NCBI GenBank assembly: GCA_963854735.1
Contig: OY978099.1
Span: 868,001 to 932,000, forward strand
DNA: 64,000 nucleotides
Origin: Marvania coccoides
Lineage: Eukaryota; Chlorophyta; Trebouxiophyceae; Chlorellales; Chlorellaceae
Direction: 5' to 3'
Shown: positions 11,011 to 25,228 of the stretch, one piece after another
How positions within the stretch are numbered: position 1 is the stretch's first letter
Layout of the letters: each line of letters opens with the position of its first letter
Translations under genes and position numbers: made by a program
The notes under the pieces: model-generated
Seen by the model: only the letters and a program-made list of their open reading frames with translations
Told to the model about the DNA's origin: nothing
The model's database searches: none

Positions 11011-11710
11011 AGAAATGAAGAAAGGTGGTGGGTGGTTTTCTTCCACCGTGAATGGTTGAGTATTGAGTTACGACCTTGTCATTTTCTTTTTACTTTAATA
11101 CAATGCATAATTTTTATTATATGAAATGAATAATGAGTAATGAGTTTTTGGCACGGTTTTTAGGGAGCGTTGGTGTTACTCCTTCCTTTTATTTTGTCTG
11201 CCATGATAATAACAGGGTGCAATGTTTATCTTTAATAATGAGATGCACGTGTTCACGACAGCAGAGCCCAATACTCCAGCCTGGCAGTTTTGTGTGAGCG
11301 CGCTGGTGAAGGGCACAGAATCTAGTCTCAGTAGACTATAAGGTGCATGAACAAGCTTCATGAGGTTGAATTTCGGTCCATCAGTCATATGTTTGCTTTG
11401 CGAGGACGTGGAATAGGTAGCATAGCTAAGTCGAAGATATACGTTGTAAGTCTAAGATATATGACTAAGATATATGTCCAGTAGCTATAGTGGCTTTCAT
11501 TTGCCCCTGTTCTTTTCTGGAAAATGGGATGGAAATCATGAAATGGCTAATTTATGACTCTGACCTGCTTTTTGCGGCACGGCCGCCAAAATTTTCTGTC
11601 GCCAAATTATGTTAACAACGTTGTGTAAAGAAATTTCTTTACAGAGAGAAATTAGAAAGAGAAAAACATGTATTAACTTAATTATTTGTTTATTGAAATT
11701 TTATTATTAG
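11011..11710. other. convergent intergenic region
   Basis: 700 bp of AT-rich DNA between two converging genes. At 11434-11476 a short motif AAGATATA recurs three times. TTACA at about 11638-11642 is TGTAA on the minus strand and may be the HEATR5 poly(A) signal. No gene seen. Confidence 0.55.
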
Positions 11711-14700
11711 CTAACCACGAGGCACAAATCTTTTCAACTGAATCGAAGGCAGCGTCCTTGCTGGCGCAGCGGCCGCTCCTTTCTCTTTTTCGTGACCCGG
11801 CGCCGCCGCCCCCGCTGCCGCCACCAACGCCCGCTGCAGCCGCTGCTTGGCGTCGTCGGGCAGCGCCGCCACAGTTTCTCGGAAAGCCCCTGCCATAGGG
11901 CCGTCTCCCAGCGCCGTCAGCAGCCGCACCGCTGCCGCTGTTAGCGCCGGCATCGCCTCCCCGGCAGCACAGCCCACCAGAATAGGAACCACCACCCCCA
12001 GCGCGGACACTCCTCCCGCCCCTCCCAGATTGCACACCAAAACGCCCACCATCAGCCCCACCACAGCGCATTCAAGCTCCGGACCATCGGAAATGTTTCT
12101 TCCCGTTGCCAAGGCAGCGTGAAGCGCCGCCAGCGTAGGGGGCAGCACGGTGGCGGCGGCCTGCGCCGCCCACAGCGGCGGGGGCATGCTTTGGAAGAAA
12201 GCAACAGCAGCACGCAGCACGTGCACGCGAGCAGAGGGTGCCGCCACCGCCGTCGCCTCGCCCAAAACTTCCAGGCACAGCAGCTGCGCTGGAGAAGGGT
12301 CGGTCATGGGAGCGACAATGGGCGCATCAGCAGCAGCAGCAGCAGTGGTGGTTGCATCAGCGGTGGTCCATTCATCGTCTTCTCCCCAGTCTTCAAATTC
12401 TTCTCCTCCGCCGCCATTTTCTCCGACCTCGGCCAGCTTTTCATCAGCAGCGGCAAGGGAGCTGCCACTGTGCTCTTCATCACCGTCAGTGGTCGTCTCC
12501 AGCGCCATCGCGCCCAGCGCCAGCATGCACGCCAAGTTGGCGCCAGCTCGGTGCCCTGCCGCGGCCGCCGCCTCTTGTTTCGCAACTGAGGAGGCTTCGC
12601 AGGCGGCGCGGGTCTGGCGGGCGGCGGTCACCGCTGCCGCGGTGAGAACCTCCACCACAGAGGGCCCAGGGGAAGGGCCGCCCAGCCCCACAGCCCTCGC
12701 AGCAGCCGCCTTTGCCGCCGCCTTCACGTGCGCCGTTGCCGCCTCCAGCTGCTCCTGAGACCTCGCAGGGTCTCCCAACACGCCCAGAGCCTCCGCCATC
12801 AGCCTGTGCAGCAGCGTGGCGTAGGCGGCATCGCCACCAGGGGCTGCGGTGGCCACTCGATGGCTTAGCGCGCTCAGCGCGGCGGCCAGCGCCAGTGCTG
12901 ACCGCCCCGCAGCTGCGACGCATCCCTGCGCCGCTGCAACGATGCTCGCGTCCGCAGCAGCCCCCCCCTCGCCCTCCCATCCCCCTCCAGGCAGTGCAGC
13001 AGAAATCTGATCCACCACCGCAGCTGCAGTCTCAATGCCTTCACTAGACAGCCCTCCCCGCCCTACCACCCGCTCCACAACGCCCGTCAGCTCCCCCAGC
13101 AGCCCCCCCGCCAGCCATCCCTCCTTAACGAACCGCGGGGCGGTCAGCCGGAGCAGCGCTTTCATGGCCGGCGTGCCATCGCTGCCTTCTTCCTCCCCCC
13201 AGTACGTGGCGCCTATAGCCACGTCCAGCAGCGCTGCATGGCGTTCCTTGCCCGCTGCACCGTACGACACCGTGCGATCGTGCGCCAGAGTGGAGCAGGC
13301 AGCTTCCAGCGCCGCCGGCCACGCTCGCCGCAGAGCGGGCCCCACTCCCTCTGCCACAGCGGCGAGATGGGGCGCTCTGGAGGCGGCCCCGCCCTTTCCG
13401 TACAAACTCAACTTGTATTCCGCGAAAAAATCGGGGCCAGAGGGGCGGGAATCTAGGACGGCAAAGTCGTGGACCACGCCAGTCCAGCAGTCCACCAGCA
13501 GGGTTAGAAAGGGGCCTTGGGCGCGGAGAACGATGCCCCGAGCGGCCTCGTCGTCACCGGACCCCACCAGCGCGGCGCAGTGCGCGTGCGACTCCAGCAG
13601 AGCGATGCGAGCGCGAGCGGCCACCCACTCAGCGTACGCAGCTTGCGCTGGGTCAGGAGTGCCCCCGGCCCAGCCGCTGAGCGGGGCGCACAGCAGAGAC
13701 ATTAGCCGCTCCATCACCACCGCGTCCCCGCCCGCCAGCCCCTTTTCCAAGAAAGCAGCGGCCAGGGCCGCGCCAGCCGCGCTCACCTCTGGGGAGGCTT
13801 CCTGAGAGAGGCTGGCGCGCAGGGTGGACACGTATTGCGCCTGGAACTGCGCCAGGAGGCGTTCGGTGGGGGACAGAGGGTCGGGCACGTCCCCCAGGTA
13901 GCTCAGCACGCTCAACATGAGATCCACGCCCAGCGCACGCAACGCGTCCAACTGGCCGGTAGCCATCCGGAAGCCCAGCTCCACCAGCGACTGCGTGCGC
14001 GTCACCAGCCAGTCCCCGTTCATCACGTTCGCTTCGGCTGCGGCCAAATCTGTGTGGCGAGGGTCTGCAGCCGCCGCCAGCTGCGGAACTTGCAACAGGC
14101 AGCGCGCGGCGAACACCCGCGTGCGCAGGCGCGGCGTGGTGAACGGCTGCTGCCACATCTGCTTGCCAGCGGTGTACGGCGGCGAGGGAGGCCCTTTCGT
14201 ACCTCCAGTCCCGCCGCCGAAAGACTTTGCCGTTGATTCCTCATCGCTGCCTTCTCCGGCCCCAGCCATGCCACCCCTGTCCCCAGGGGTCGCTTGGGCA
14301 GCGTCCGAGGGGCCCGCAGCAGCCACTATCCCGCCCAGCAGGGCCACCCAGCTGGAGGGGTGCTGCGCTGCGCCCACCATCAGCAGCGTGCGCAGCGTGG
14401 CCTGCAGCTGCGCGGCGGTTGCCGGGTCCGTCTCCCCGTCTAGCGCCGCCAGCAGCGCGGGCTCGATGCGCTGCGCCAGCACCGCGCCCGCGTCGCGCTC
14501 GGCCAAGTGGCGCAGCGTGTCGGCCGCCGCCTTGCGCAGCTGCGGCTGCCGCGAAGGGAGGGTGCTCACCAGCACATTCACGTGCTGCGCAGCAGGTACA
14601 GCATGTGGCGCAAACAACACCAGCATTTGCGCGTACAGAACGCACTCCAGCCGCGCGGCAAGGGAGTCTTCGGGGCGGGGAACCTCGGCCGCCTTGGGCG

Positions 14701-17700
14701 CCCTCAATTCGGCCACCACCGAGCGGCATGCGTCATAGGCGGCGCTGCCAAGGATGAAGTCGGGGCCCAGGATGGCCACGGTGGCGTTGGCCAGGCGTCC
14801 CACCGCCGGGAGCAGCCCAGGCACTGAGTAAATATCCTCGTTGAGTAGCATGTTCTGCGAATAGAGTTTATAGAAAAGGGGAAAAAGAAAGAAAAGAGGG
14901 AGGTTGTTATGAGTTTATTTTCTGTCAGAAATAGATTTAAAACTGAAGCAAAAATGCAGAAAACCACAATTTAAATTGAAAAAGGAGATTTGACGGTCTA
15001 CAGTTTTTCATTCTTTCTCACCTGCAGCACGCCCAGCACGCCTTTGACCTGGGCCACAGCCGCCAGCCCTGCAGCCTGCAGACACGTCATGAGCGCGTGC
15101 AGCACCGCAGGCGCGATGGAGCTGTCAGACACTTGGGCTAAAACGCCCAACGTCTCTGCCGCCAATGGCAGCACTCCAGCCAGTCCCAAGCCCCCCACTG
15201 CCCTGCAGGCGGCGCCAATGCCCATCGCCAACGCTGCCCGACGCGGAAGGGACGCAGTTTCCGCTGCCTCCCTGCACAGGCGCTGCACACGAGGACCGGA
15301 AGCGGCATCACCGCCAAGCCGCACCGCTGCCGCGTGCAGCCCCGCAGTGCAGCGTTGCAGCAGCACGCCCTCCCGCGCCTCGTCTGCGGTGGCCTCCGCC
15401 AGCGCGATCACGCGCTCAGCGGCCTCTGGAGAACCCCTCCCGGCGCAATAATAAGAGGAAGAAGCAGCACCGCCCCCCAGGCCGGCTAGAACCGGCGTGG
15501 CTGCCGCCAGCACGGCCGCCACCCGCTTGGAAGAGTCTTTGTCCTTCTTTGTGGGGGGGAACGACCGCGCCAGCTCCAGCAGCGCGTCCAGCGCCGACAG
15601 CTGCATCGCAGCGGGGGCAGCGCATAGCACAGCGGCCCCCAGAGCCTGTGCTTGTGCTGCGAACAGCGCGGGCGCGAGGCCCACCGGCTGCGGGTAGGGC
15701 CCGAGCCTCTGGGAGGCGTGGGTGTGGTGATTGGGCCCTGAAGAGGAGGTTGAAGAACCTCCACCAGAGGATGGATCACCGCCGCTCATTAAAGCATAGC
15801 CAACGCCAGTGCGAAGCCCTGCCTGCCACGCTGAAGCCATGGGGCCACCGGTGGCGCCCTGGAACTGCAGCAGCGCGCGCTCCAGGGGGTCTTTAGCCAT
15901 CTGCCAGGGCCCTAGATTGTCGTCAGCGTGGTCTAACGACGATTGAAGGGCAGGAATGAGCAGTTCCAACGCGCCAGTGCCCCCAGCGCCAACAGCTTTG
16001 ATGGCGTCAACGCAGAGCGAGCCCAAGGCGTCAATGTCGCCGGCCGCAGCGATAGCAGTGGGGGGCAGCTGCGTGTAAGCCTGCAGCAGGCGGAGCTGCA
16101 GCATGGCGGCTGCGCCGGCTAAAGGGGCAGCGGCGCCGCCTCGGGCCATAACGGGGTGGCGGAGAGCAGTATGGGTGCTCAGCATGCTCAGCATCGGGCG
16201 CAGAAGGTCAAGGATGCCGTTGACCATGCTTCCGCTTTCTTCAGAAGAGGTACTGGACAGCGCCTGCCGTGGCAGGGCGCAGATGAGGGCAGAGAGGGAC
16301 TGCACCGCGGCAGTGCGCCACCATATCTCCGCCGCAACGGTGAAGTCGGCATACGACTGCGGATAAGGGGGGGGAAAGAGTCAAGAATTGATGTCGAAGC
16401 GATTTAAAATTTGGAAAACAGGCAGATTTTATACATTTCCAGGGGGGTTTAGTACGCTCTAACTCACTTCTTTACTCTTCATGCACACGTCCAGCGCAGC
16501 GGTGGCGTCAGATCCCAGTGCAGGCGCCCACAGCGACAACAGATCATCAGTGTCCCCGCTGTGAGCTGCGCTGAGCTCAGGCAGCGCCACGCAGCACAGC
16601 GCGCCCAGCACGACATACCCAGCCTCGCGCTCCAGGCACGTGGCCGCCGGGAACTGCGTGCGAGGGGCCTCAATGAGCGCCGTGGCCAGCTGCATCGCGG
16701 CCTTGAGGTAGTGTGATGGCAGGCCTAAGGGGAGGTGGGCTGTGCTGGCCACCAGCGCAGCAGACGCCAGCGCCCACCCATGCAGCTCGTTCATTTCGAG
16801 CTTGAACCGCCCAGAGCCGGGCCCTCGCGGGGTGCCTGGCAAAGGCCGAGACTTATCGGGCCCAGCAGCTGCCGCATCCACCACCTTATCTGCCGCCGAC
16901 CGAAGGTTATTCAGCGCCGATTTTACCAGCTTGGCCGCGCGTCCCGGTTCTGCGGCCGCCAGAGCCGCCAGAGCCGACGCCGCCTGCAGCCGCAGCGCTG
17001 CATGGGGGCCCACCAGTTTCCCTGCAGCCGCCGCTTCTAACGCCTCCGCTGCTTCGGGCCCCACCTCCCCCAGCGCCTCCACCAGCAGTGCAGCAGCCTC
17101 CAGCGCCACGATAGCTACAGGAGCGGACGCCACGATCTCGGGAGCGGCCTGTGAGCCCTCGCCGACCCCCCACAGCAAAGTTGTCATTTTAGCCAGCATA
17201 AGTCGCTGTCCAGACTCTCCGAGCAGCTCAATGGCGCCCGCGCGCAAGACGTACAGCACGCACGCCTGCGCGTGCGGCCGTTCGCCGCCTCCGATCCCCA
17301 TTCCGAGCTCTAGCTCTGGGGAAGCGAGTCCCCGTTCAGGGTTGTTTCCTGCCGCCAGGCAGCCCGCCGCCAGCGCCTGCAGCGGCCGCAGAGCTGGCTC
17401 CACGAACGCCGCTTCGTCTGCACCGCATGCTGCGCGTGCTGCGCACAGATGCCGCGCCCAGGCCTGCGCCAGAGCGGTGAGCGCAGGGCGGTCGCTGGCG
17501 GCTGTGGCCTCCGCGAACGGCACCCCCACGCACTGGTCCACCACCGCCGCCAGCGCCTTCTCCTGCTGCGCCGCATGTTTTGCCGATTTGGCCTTCAGAA
17601 CTGCCACAGACTGGCGGGCGTCTTCAGACGTTGATGCGGTCACAATTTCGCCCAGAGCTGCGGCGTAGGCAGTGCGCACTGCCACGCTGGGGTCTTGCAG

Positions 17701-18747
17701 TCCTGCCAGACAGGCGGATCGGGCGAAATCGTAGAGCGCGAGGGAGGAGGTCCACATTTGGGCCCCGCCAGCAGCTGCTATTGCTCGGAAGACGTCAGCC
17801 ATCCCCAGCCTGCATTATTGATATTAGAACGAAATTAATTATTGAGAAACAAAGGCTGATTGCTTTGAAAGGTTTACGACGAGGGAAAGCCTTCAGAAAT
17901 TCGTCACATTTGTAATTAATCATGAGTTCAAATGTGGTGGGAACGAATAAAACATAATTTGCTTACTTGAGAGGCTCAGAGAGGTCCCGCTCCTTGTTCA
18001 TCCTCTCCAGCGCTTTGAATGATTCGTTCTGCACCGCAGCGGCGTCGCGGTGGCCGCCGCCAACGCCCTCCACCGCCGCAGACAGCAGGCGCAGCGCTGC
18101 CATTCTCGTCCGTCCTGAACTGCTCTTTCCGCAGTACTTCACCGCGAGAGCCATCGTTTCCAGCACTCCGATGGACAGCGACCGACCCTGGCTGTAGTAC
18201 AACCCGGTCATCAGCTCCAGAGCGCCCAGCCTGATGTCCTCTGAGGTTTCTTTTCCGGACGCCTCCCTGGTGCCGAGGAACAGCTGCAGAGAACTGACCC
18301 TAGAGAACAAAGGGAGCGAGTCTCCCAAGTAGTACAGCTTCCCCAGGGCCTCGCACACCAGACGGCGAACCTGGGGTGGTTAAACGGTGAGGAGAGGGGT
18401 GAACAAGGGGTAAAAGTGAAAGGGCGGAGGTGATACGGAGCATGAGTTAGGGAAGTTCTTACGGGTGGAGGGGCGCCTTTGAGGAGGATATCGACGAGGG
18501 CATCTTCACAGCGGCGCTGGTACTCTCTGACCTCGGTGCGGTCGGTTCTATCCAGCGTATAGACCAGTTTTTGCAGGAGGATGAAGACCTTTGCCGAGTC
18601 GGCGACCTTCTTGGTGCGGGAGACGCCCACGATGAGCTCCAGCTCCGCCACCCAGATCTTGAACCCCAGCGCGGCCTCCTCGTCGACATACCTCTCTTTA
18701 GCAGCGAGGCCGTCGACGGAGAGTGATGAAAGTGATCTCGATTTCAT
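11711..18747 (-). CDS. HEAT-repeat protein 5 (HEATR5 / Laa1 / SWEETIE)
   Basis: Exons 18747-18463, 18370-17967, 17809-16468, 16356-15022 and 14854-11711 join in phase to 2169 residues, close to HEATR5B (about 2070). The N-terminus shows the family blocks LGFKIWVAELELIVG, LLQKLVYTLDRTDRTEVREY and VCEALGKLYYLGDSLPLFSR. The rest is Ala/Leu-rich helical HEAT repeats. Near the end an acidic patch (EFEDWGEDDEWTT) precedes a final helical block, and the protein closes with PSIQLKRFVPRG, the family's short C-terminal motif. HEATR5/Laa1 helps recruit AP-1 and clathrin for Golgi-endosome traffic; the Arabidopsis homologue SWEETIE affects carbohydrate metabolism and growth. The true Met is at 18747. Divergent from the RPC1 gene. 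Confidence 0.92.
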
Positions 18748-19764
18748 TGTCGTCAACCGCGCTAGCTGCCGGCTTCCGCTCCAATCATTTTATTCTATGC
18801 ATTTTTTCAACTTGGCGATGATTTTATATGTTTTTAAGCACTGACAGACTAAATGACTAGTTCTTGTGTTTCCCATTTTTTGGTCAGCATAAAATGCATT
18901 TTAAAACTTTTGTCAATTGCAGTTTCTGTTCCCAGAGCATCATGCCGCTCCCAACTCCTCCTGGTGACCGTCTCACCATGTACTAATTTTGAAAATCTAT
19001 CGATGAAGCTGCTTGGAGTGCCTCTCAGCCAATGAAACCACTGTTCAAATATGTGCAATGGCGCAATGTTGGACTATCATGCGCCAAGGAGACTGGGCGG
19101 ATCTGCTAAGAAGCTGGAATTGCCGCCGTCGTCGCTTTTTAAATTGACGGAATTAGCAACTATAGCTTACAGACTGTAGCATAGGGGCGATTTATTGCCT
19201 CTTTATTCATCATTTTCTAACTATATATATACAGATAACAAAGGTGGAAAGCTGTTGTATATGCTCACTCGCAATGCCTGCCGCCCTCCACTCGCCGAGG
19301 AAACGACCCTGCCTTCAAATGAATATACAGAAAATTAATGAAGTGATATTTCACGCAATATTTTTAAAAGATGGACAATCAGCTGCTTACAGGCTAGCAT
19401 GCAATTATTTCTATGTTTTATGTCGTAAGCGGGCGAGGTCGTCAGCATCGGAACACACCATGCTTCTTCTAAAGAGGGTTTTCATAAAAGGGAAAGCCAT
19501 AGAAAGCATCTGCCTCTCCAGTTGAGCATGCATAGCATATTAATGGTCCCATGAGCTTACATTGTGCAGCACCGCCCCATCAGAAATCAAGAAAGAAACA
19601 AAACAAGAGATCGATTCTGTTTGCAACTCAATAAATTTTGAAATAATAAATAGTTACATCGAGATCAAGCCACGCGCATCTGCCCACTGCCATGCATATG
19701 CACAGCATAATTCATAAATAAAATTAATTATATAAATCTTTTTTTCCGGCAAACAAACAGCGAA
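18748..19764. other. divergent intergenic region (HEATR5 / RPC1)
   Basis: About 1 kb between two start codons, so it contains two promoters. A 93-codon frame at 19244-19525 has no recognisable family and AT-rich codons, so I do not call it. No tRNA or repeat recognised. Confidence 0.55.
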
Positions 19765-22700
19765 ATGGCGGTTGCGGGGGGGCAGATGGAGATAGAGGAG
19801 CTTGTGCAGTCCAAGAAGACGTTCGACAAGCCCAACGTTCCCCGTCGAATGTGAGTTCAAATACAATTTTGCAATGTTCATTCAGCCAAGCTGTTCAATT
19901 TCGTGAATTCAATCACATTTCAAATCATCTATCATTTCCGAATATGTAGCAAACAAATTTCCTTCTCGGTCATGCCGCCCACCGAGATCGTCAACACTTC
20001 CGAGTTCCATGTCTACGAGCGGGCGCTCTACAAGATGCCGGAGCGCGTGCCGCAGCAGAATGGCGTGCTGGACCAGCGCCTGGGCGTCTCCAACAAGCGC
20101 GCCACTTGCAACACCTGCGGCCAGATGCTGGCAGAGTGCACCGGCCACTTTGGCTACATCTCGCTGGAGCTCCCCGTCTTCCACATCGGCTACTTCCGCA
20201 ATACCCTGCAGATCCTGCAGTGCATCTGCAAGTCGTGCGCCCGGGTCCTGCTCAACGACGACGAGCGCCGCGTGTTTGCTCGGAAATTCCGCTCGGGGCG
20301 CATCGAGCGCATCCGCCGGGAAGCCGTCTTCAAACGCGTGCTGGACCGCTGCAAGCGCGTGCGCCGCTGCCCGCACTGCGGGGAGCTCAACGGTCCTGTC
20401 AAAAAGGCGCCCTCCTCGCTCAAAATTGTGCACGACCCCTTCCACAAGCAGGATGCTGCCGCTGAAGACTACCGGCTTGAGCTGGAGCACGCTGCCGCGG
20501 CTAACGACATGCTGCGACAGAACCTGAAGAACGCGCTGGACGACCTGAACCCGCTGCGCGTGCAGGGGTTATTCTCCGCCATCCCTGACGAAGACTGCGA
20601 GCTGCTGGACTTGGCTGGCCGCCCCGAGAACCTGCTGTTCACGCAGATCCCGGTGCCGCCGGTGTGCATTCGCCCCTCGGTGGAGATGGACGCGGGCGCG
20701 GGGTCCAACGAGGACGACCTCACAGTGAAGTTGATGCAAATCGTGGAGGTGAACAACATTCTGCGGCACGGCCTGGAGCGGGGGCTTCCCATGTCGAACG
20801 TGGCGGAAAATTGGGACTTCCTGCAGGTGCAGTGCGCGGTGTACATCAACTCCGACCTCCCGGGGGTCACCAGCATCTACCAGGTGCCGGGGAAGCCCAC
20901 GCGAGGCTTCGTGCAACGCTTGAAAGGCAAGCAGGGGCGCTTCCGCGGCAACCTCAGCGGCAAGCGCGTGGATTTTTCGGGGCGGACGGTCATCTCCCCC
21001 AACCCGCACCTCAGCGTGGAGCAGGTGGGGCTGCCGCGGCTGATGGCGATGACGTTGACCTACCCGGAGCGGGTCACTGACGCCAACGTCGAAAAGCTGA
21101 GGGGGAGGGTGCGGGCGGGGGCGGGCACCCACCCGGGCGCCAATTTCGTGATTTTCCCCAACGGCGACAAGGTGTTTTTGAAGTTTGGGGACCGCAAGCG
21201 CATCGCTGAGGAGCTCAAAGTGGGTGACATTGTGGAGCGGCACCTGGAGGGTGAGTTAATTGCTAGTTATGGGTGGTTTTTAGTGTTAATTTTAATGGAG
21301 ATGTGGGTGTCATATAATAAAACTGGATTTAATCAGGTGTTGAAGCACATATTAAAGTGTTTCCGACCAATATACGGGTTTTACTTCCACCATCATGGCG
21401 TATTTTTTCATTACTTGGCTTTGAGACTTTCTTGCTTTTCCTGCATAAATTGTACTCGCCCCTTATTCTCCTCCTCCTTCTAACCTTTTTTTCTTTCTCG
21501 CCCCTTTCCTCCTTTCTTTTGTCCCCAGACGACGACATTGTGCTGTTCAACCGCCAGCCCTCGCTGCACCGCATGTCCATCATGGCGCACCGCGTGCGCG
21601 TCCTCGAGGGGCGCACCCTGCGCTTCAACGAGTGCGTGTGCGCGCCCTACAACGCCGATTTCGACGGCGACGAGATGAACATCCACGTCCCCCAGACGGA
21701 GGAGGCGCGGGCAGAGGCGCGGGAGCTCATGGGAGTGCGGCACAACCTGGCCACGCCCAAGAGCGGCGAGATCCTGATCGCCGCCACCCAGGACTTCCTC
21801 ACGTCCTCCTTTCTGCTCACCTGCAAGGAAACTTTCTTGTCCCGCCCTGAGATTTGCATGATGGCTTCTTTCTTCCTGGAAACGGACCCCAACGACCCCT
21901 GGGTGGCCGCCGTGGACCTCCCCGAGCCCGCCATCCGCAAGCCCGTGGAGCTGTGGACCGGGAAGCAGGCGTTCGCGCTGCTGCTGCGCCCCAACCGCCG
22001 CTCGCGCGTGCGGCTGACGCTGGAAACGAAAGAAAAGCAGTACGGCACGGGGTGCGGGAAGAAGCGTGACGACCAGCACATGGACCTGGCGGACGGCTAC
22101 GTGTGCTTCCGCAACTCGGAGCTCCTGTCGGGGCGGCTGGGGAAGGGCACGCTGGGCGGCGGCAACAAGTCGGGCCTGTTTCAGGTGCTGTCGTCTGACT
22201 ACGGCCCCCGTGACGCGGTGCTGGTGATGAACCGGCTGGCGCGTCTCAGCGCGCGCATGATCGGGGAGATGGGCTTCTCTATTGGCATTGATGATGTCAC
22301 ACCAGCGCCTGCACTGGAGACCGAGAAGGCGGCAGCGGTGGACCAGGGCTACGCGCGCTGTGAGGAGTACATCCGGGACTTCAAGCTCGGGCAGCTAGAG
22401 CTGGCGCCAGGCTGCGACGCCGATGCCTCCCTGGAGAATGTGGTCACCGGCGAGCTGAACTCTATTCGAGAAAAGGCGGCGGCGGCGTGCATGGGGCAGC
22501 TGAAACCCGTCAACTCCCCGCTCATTATGTCGCAGTGCGGCTCCAAGGGGTCCCCCATCAACATCGCGCAGATGGTGGCCTGCGTGGGACAGCAGTCGGT
22601 GGGCGGCAAGCGGGCGCCCAACGGCTTCCGCGGCCGCACCCTGCCGCACTTCCCGCAGGGGGACCGCACCCCCGAGGGCAAGGGTTTCGTTGCCAACTCC

Positions 22701-25228
22701 TTCTATTCCGGTCTCACCCCCACCGAGTTCTTTTTCCACACCATGGCGGGGCGGGAAGGTCTGGTGGACACAGCGGTGAAAACTGCGGAGACGGGGTACA
22801 TGTCGCGGCGGCTGATGAAGGCGCTGGAGGACCTGTACGTGCATTACGACGACAGCGTGCGCAATGCGGCGGGGGGGATCGTGCAGCTGCGTTATGGTGA
22901 AGACGGGATGGATCCAGTGGGTATGGAGGGGAAGAAAGGCGAGCCAGTAGCCTTTGACCGGCTGTTGACGCTGGCTAAGGGGCGGTGGGCGCCTGGGGGC
23001 GGGGTGAGCGACAGCGGAGCGCAAGCGCGGGCGGTGTCTGACGCTGCAGCGGCGGCGGCGGCGGCGAGGGTTGAAGATGAGGTGGCGGAGCTGATTTTGC
23101 TTCCGGAGGAGCTGCGGGCGGCGGTGGAGACGGCGGTGGACGCGCGGTTTATGGTGGAGGCGACTGACATCGCCTCAGCGCAGTCGCTGAAGCATCTAGA
23201 CGACCCCACTGCTCCCATTCCGTGCAGCGAGAAATTCCGCCAGGATATCGGCGGGTTCCTGGGCGCTGTGGCGTCCGCGGTGGCAGCGGCGCGGGGGTCT
23301 CTGGGGCTGGCTTCCGACTCCCGCGGCGCCCCTGAGCTGGAGCGGCTGCTGCGGCCGGTGGGGCTCACGCAGCGGGAGCTGGAGGCCTTTGTGGAGCTGT
23401 GCCGCGGCAGGTAAGAAGAAATAATATAATTCTTCATCCTATTCTCCCCCTGTTGACATTTATTTTTCTGAAAAAACGTTGCAACGGTTTTTCAAAAAAC
23501 CAACATTCTCTTTTCAAGAACCGTATTTATAGAGAAATAAGACTGAGCTTAATTATCCTCGGTGCTTATTGGGCATATGAAAACCGTATTTATATAATTC
23601 TTCCTTTTTCTTCAAAATTTTTCGACTATTCCCGCAGGTACGGCTCCAAGCGGGTGGACCCAGGGTCCACGGTGGGCGCGTTCGGCGCGCAGAGCATCGG
23701 AGAGCCCGGCACCCAAATGACGCTAAAAACTTTCCATTTTGCCGGCGTGGCGTCCATGAACGTCACCCTGGGCGTGCCCCGCATCAAGGAAATTATCAAC
23801 GCGGCGCGCAACATCTCCACTCCCGTGATGCACGTTGAGCTGGAGGGAGGATCGGCGGTGCTGGGCGCCCGACCTGGCATCGGCATGAGCTCGCTGACTG
23901 TGGAGGACGAGACACGGGCGCGGCTGGTGAAGGGGCGGCTGGAGCGCACGACGCTGATGCAGGTGGCCAAGCGCATTCGGCAGATGGTGGTGGGAGCCAC
24001 TGCCTGCATCGACAGTGAGTATGTATTTTTAATTTAAACTATATATATATGAATGAAAACCAATATTTTCAGTCCGTTACGCTCTTGTTGTTTTTCGGTA
24101 GAAATGCATTGAGGAACCGTTTCATGCGGGGGAAAAAACTTCTTTTGCACGAAAAAACTCCTCACGCTGTCTCTCTCACTGAAAATATTTCCCCCCTTTT
24201 TGTTACTTCTCGCAGTCGAGCTGGATCAGAAGACCATCAACAACCTGCAGCTGGAGCTGACCTCCACCGACGTCAAATTTAAGCTGCTGGACGCCCCCAA
24301 GCTGAAGCTCAAGGCCAGCCAACTCCAAGTAGTGTCAACCCGCCGCCTGCGCATCATCCCGCCTCCTGAGACCGACAAAGAGTCGGAGAAGAAGAAGTCG
24401 GTGGACCAGATCCTGCAGTCCCTCATGGTGGCACTGCCCGAAGTGGTGGTAAGGCAGATGCATCAATTATCATTCACCCTCAACAGCAGCACCAGTTTCA
24501 TGATTTTAGCGTCATGCTTTGGCTGAACAGTCATTTCAATCCAAAGAGCTGTTTTTTTCGTATTTGCCACTTCCATACCTATTATGATACGTTAATCTGA
24601 CTGTACCGCAATGTACTACGCATACTATCATACTGTACTGCAGGTACTGGGCATTCCCACTGTCACCCGGGCCGTCATCTCCCGCGGCTCCGACGCCAAG
24701 GGCGCCGACAAGGACGCGGGACTGGTGCTATACGTGGAGGGCACGGGGATGGTGGACGTTATGGGCACGCTGGGCGTGGACGGCGCCAAGGTCCGCAACA
24801 ACAATATCATGGAGGTGGCAAAAACGCTGGGCATCGAGGCGGCGCGCTCCACCATCATCGGCCAGATCGAGTACACCATGGAGCAGCACGGCATGACCAT
24901 CGACTCCCGCCACACCATGCTGCTGGCGGACTGCATGACCAACAAGGGGGAGGTACTCGGCATCACCCGCTTCGGCATCGCCAAGATGAAGGATTCGGTG
25001 CTGATGCTGGCCAGTTTTGAGAAGACTACGGACCATCTGTTCGACGCGGCGCTGCACGGGCGGGTGGATGAGGTCACTGGGGTGTCGGAGTGCATCATTA
25101 TGGGGATTCCAATGCCGGTCGGCACGGGGCTGTTCAAGGTGGTGCAGCAGCCCAACGGCGGGACGGGCCCCAGTGGGGAGGTGGCGGAGCCGGCGCTGCC
25201 GCGGCGGGAGGACCCGTTGCTGGCGTAG
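19765..25228 (+). CDS. RPC1: DNA-directed RNA polymerase III largest subunit
   Basis: Six exons (19765-19850, 19950-21250, 21529-23410, 23638-24014, 24216-24448, 24644-25228) give 1487 residues. It makes tRNA, 5S and other small RNAs in the nucleus. The clamp zinc motif begins [18 protein letters not shown]. The catalytic loop [10 protein letters not shown] supplies the three Mg-binding Asp at about residues 506, 508 and 510. The trigger-loop region reads [20 protein letters not shown], and the C-terminal cleft block starts [20 protein letters not shown]. There is no heptad tail, and [15 protein letters not shown] is of the Pol III type rather than Pol II or I. Exon 1 is short (28 codons) and joins to the ISFSVMPP block. 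Splice borders all have GT-AG ends. Confidence 0.96.
23519..23594. repeat. short insertion-like unit in RPC1 intron 3, shared with 61.55 kb
   Basis: The 13-mer AACCGTATTTATA occurs at 23519-23531 and again at 23582-23594, bracketing a 50-bp segment like an insertion with target duplication. The enclosed text, about 23541-23584 including AATTATCCTCGG and GGGCATATGAAAA, is closely similar to 61563-61606. Confidence 0.55.
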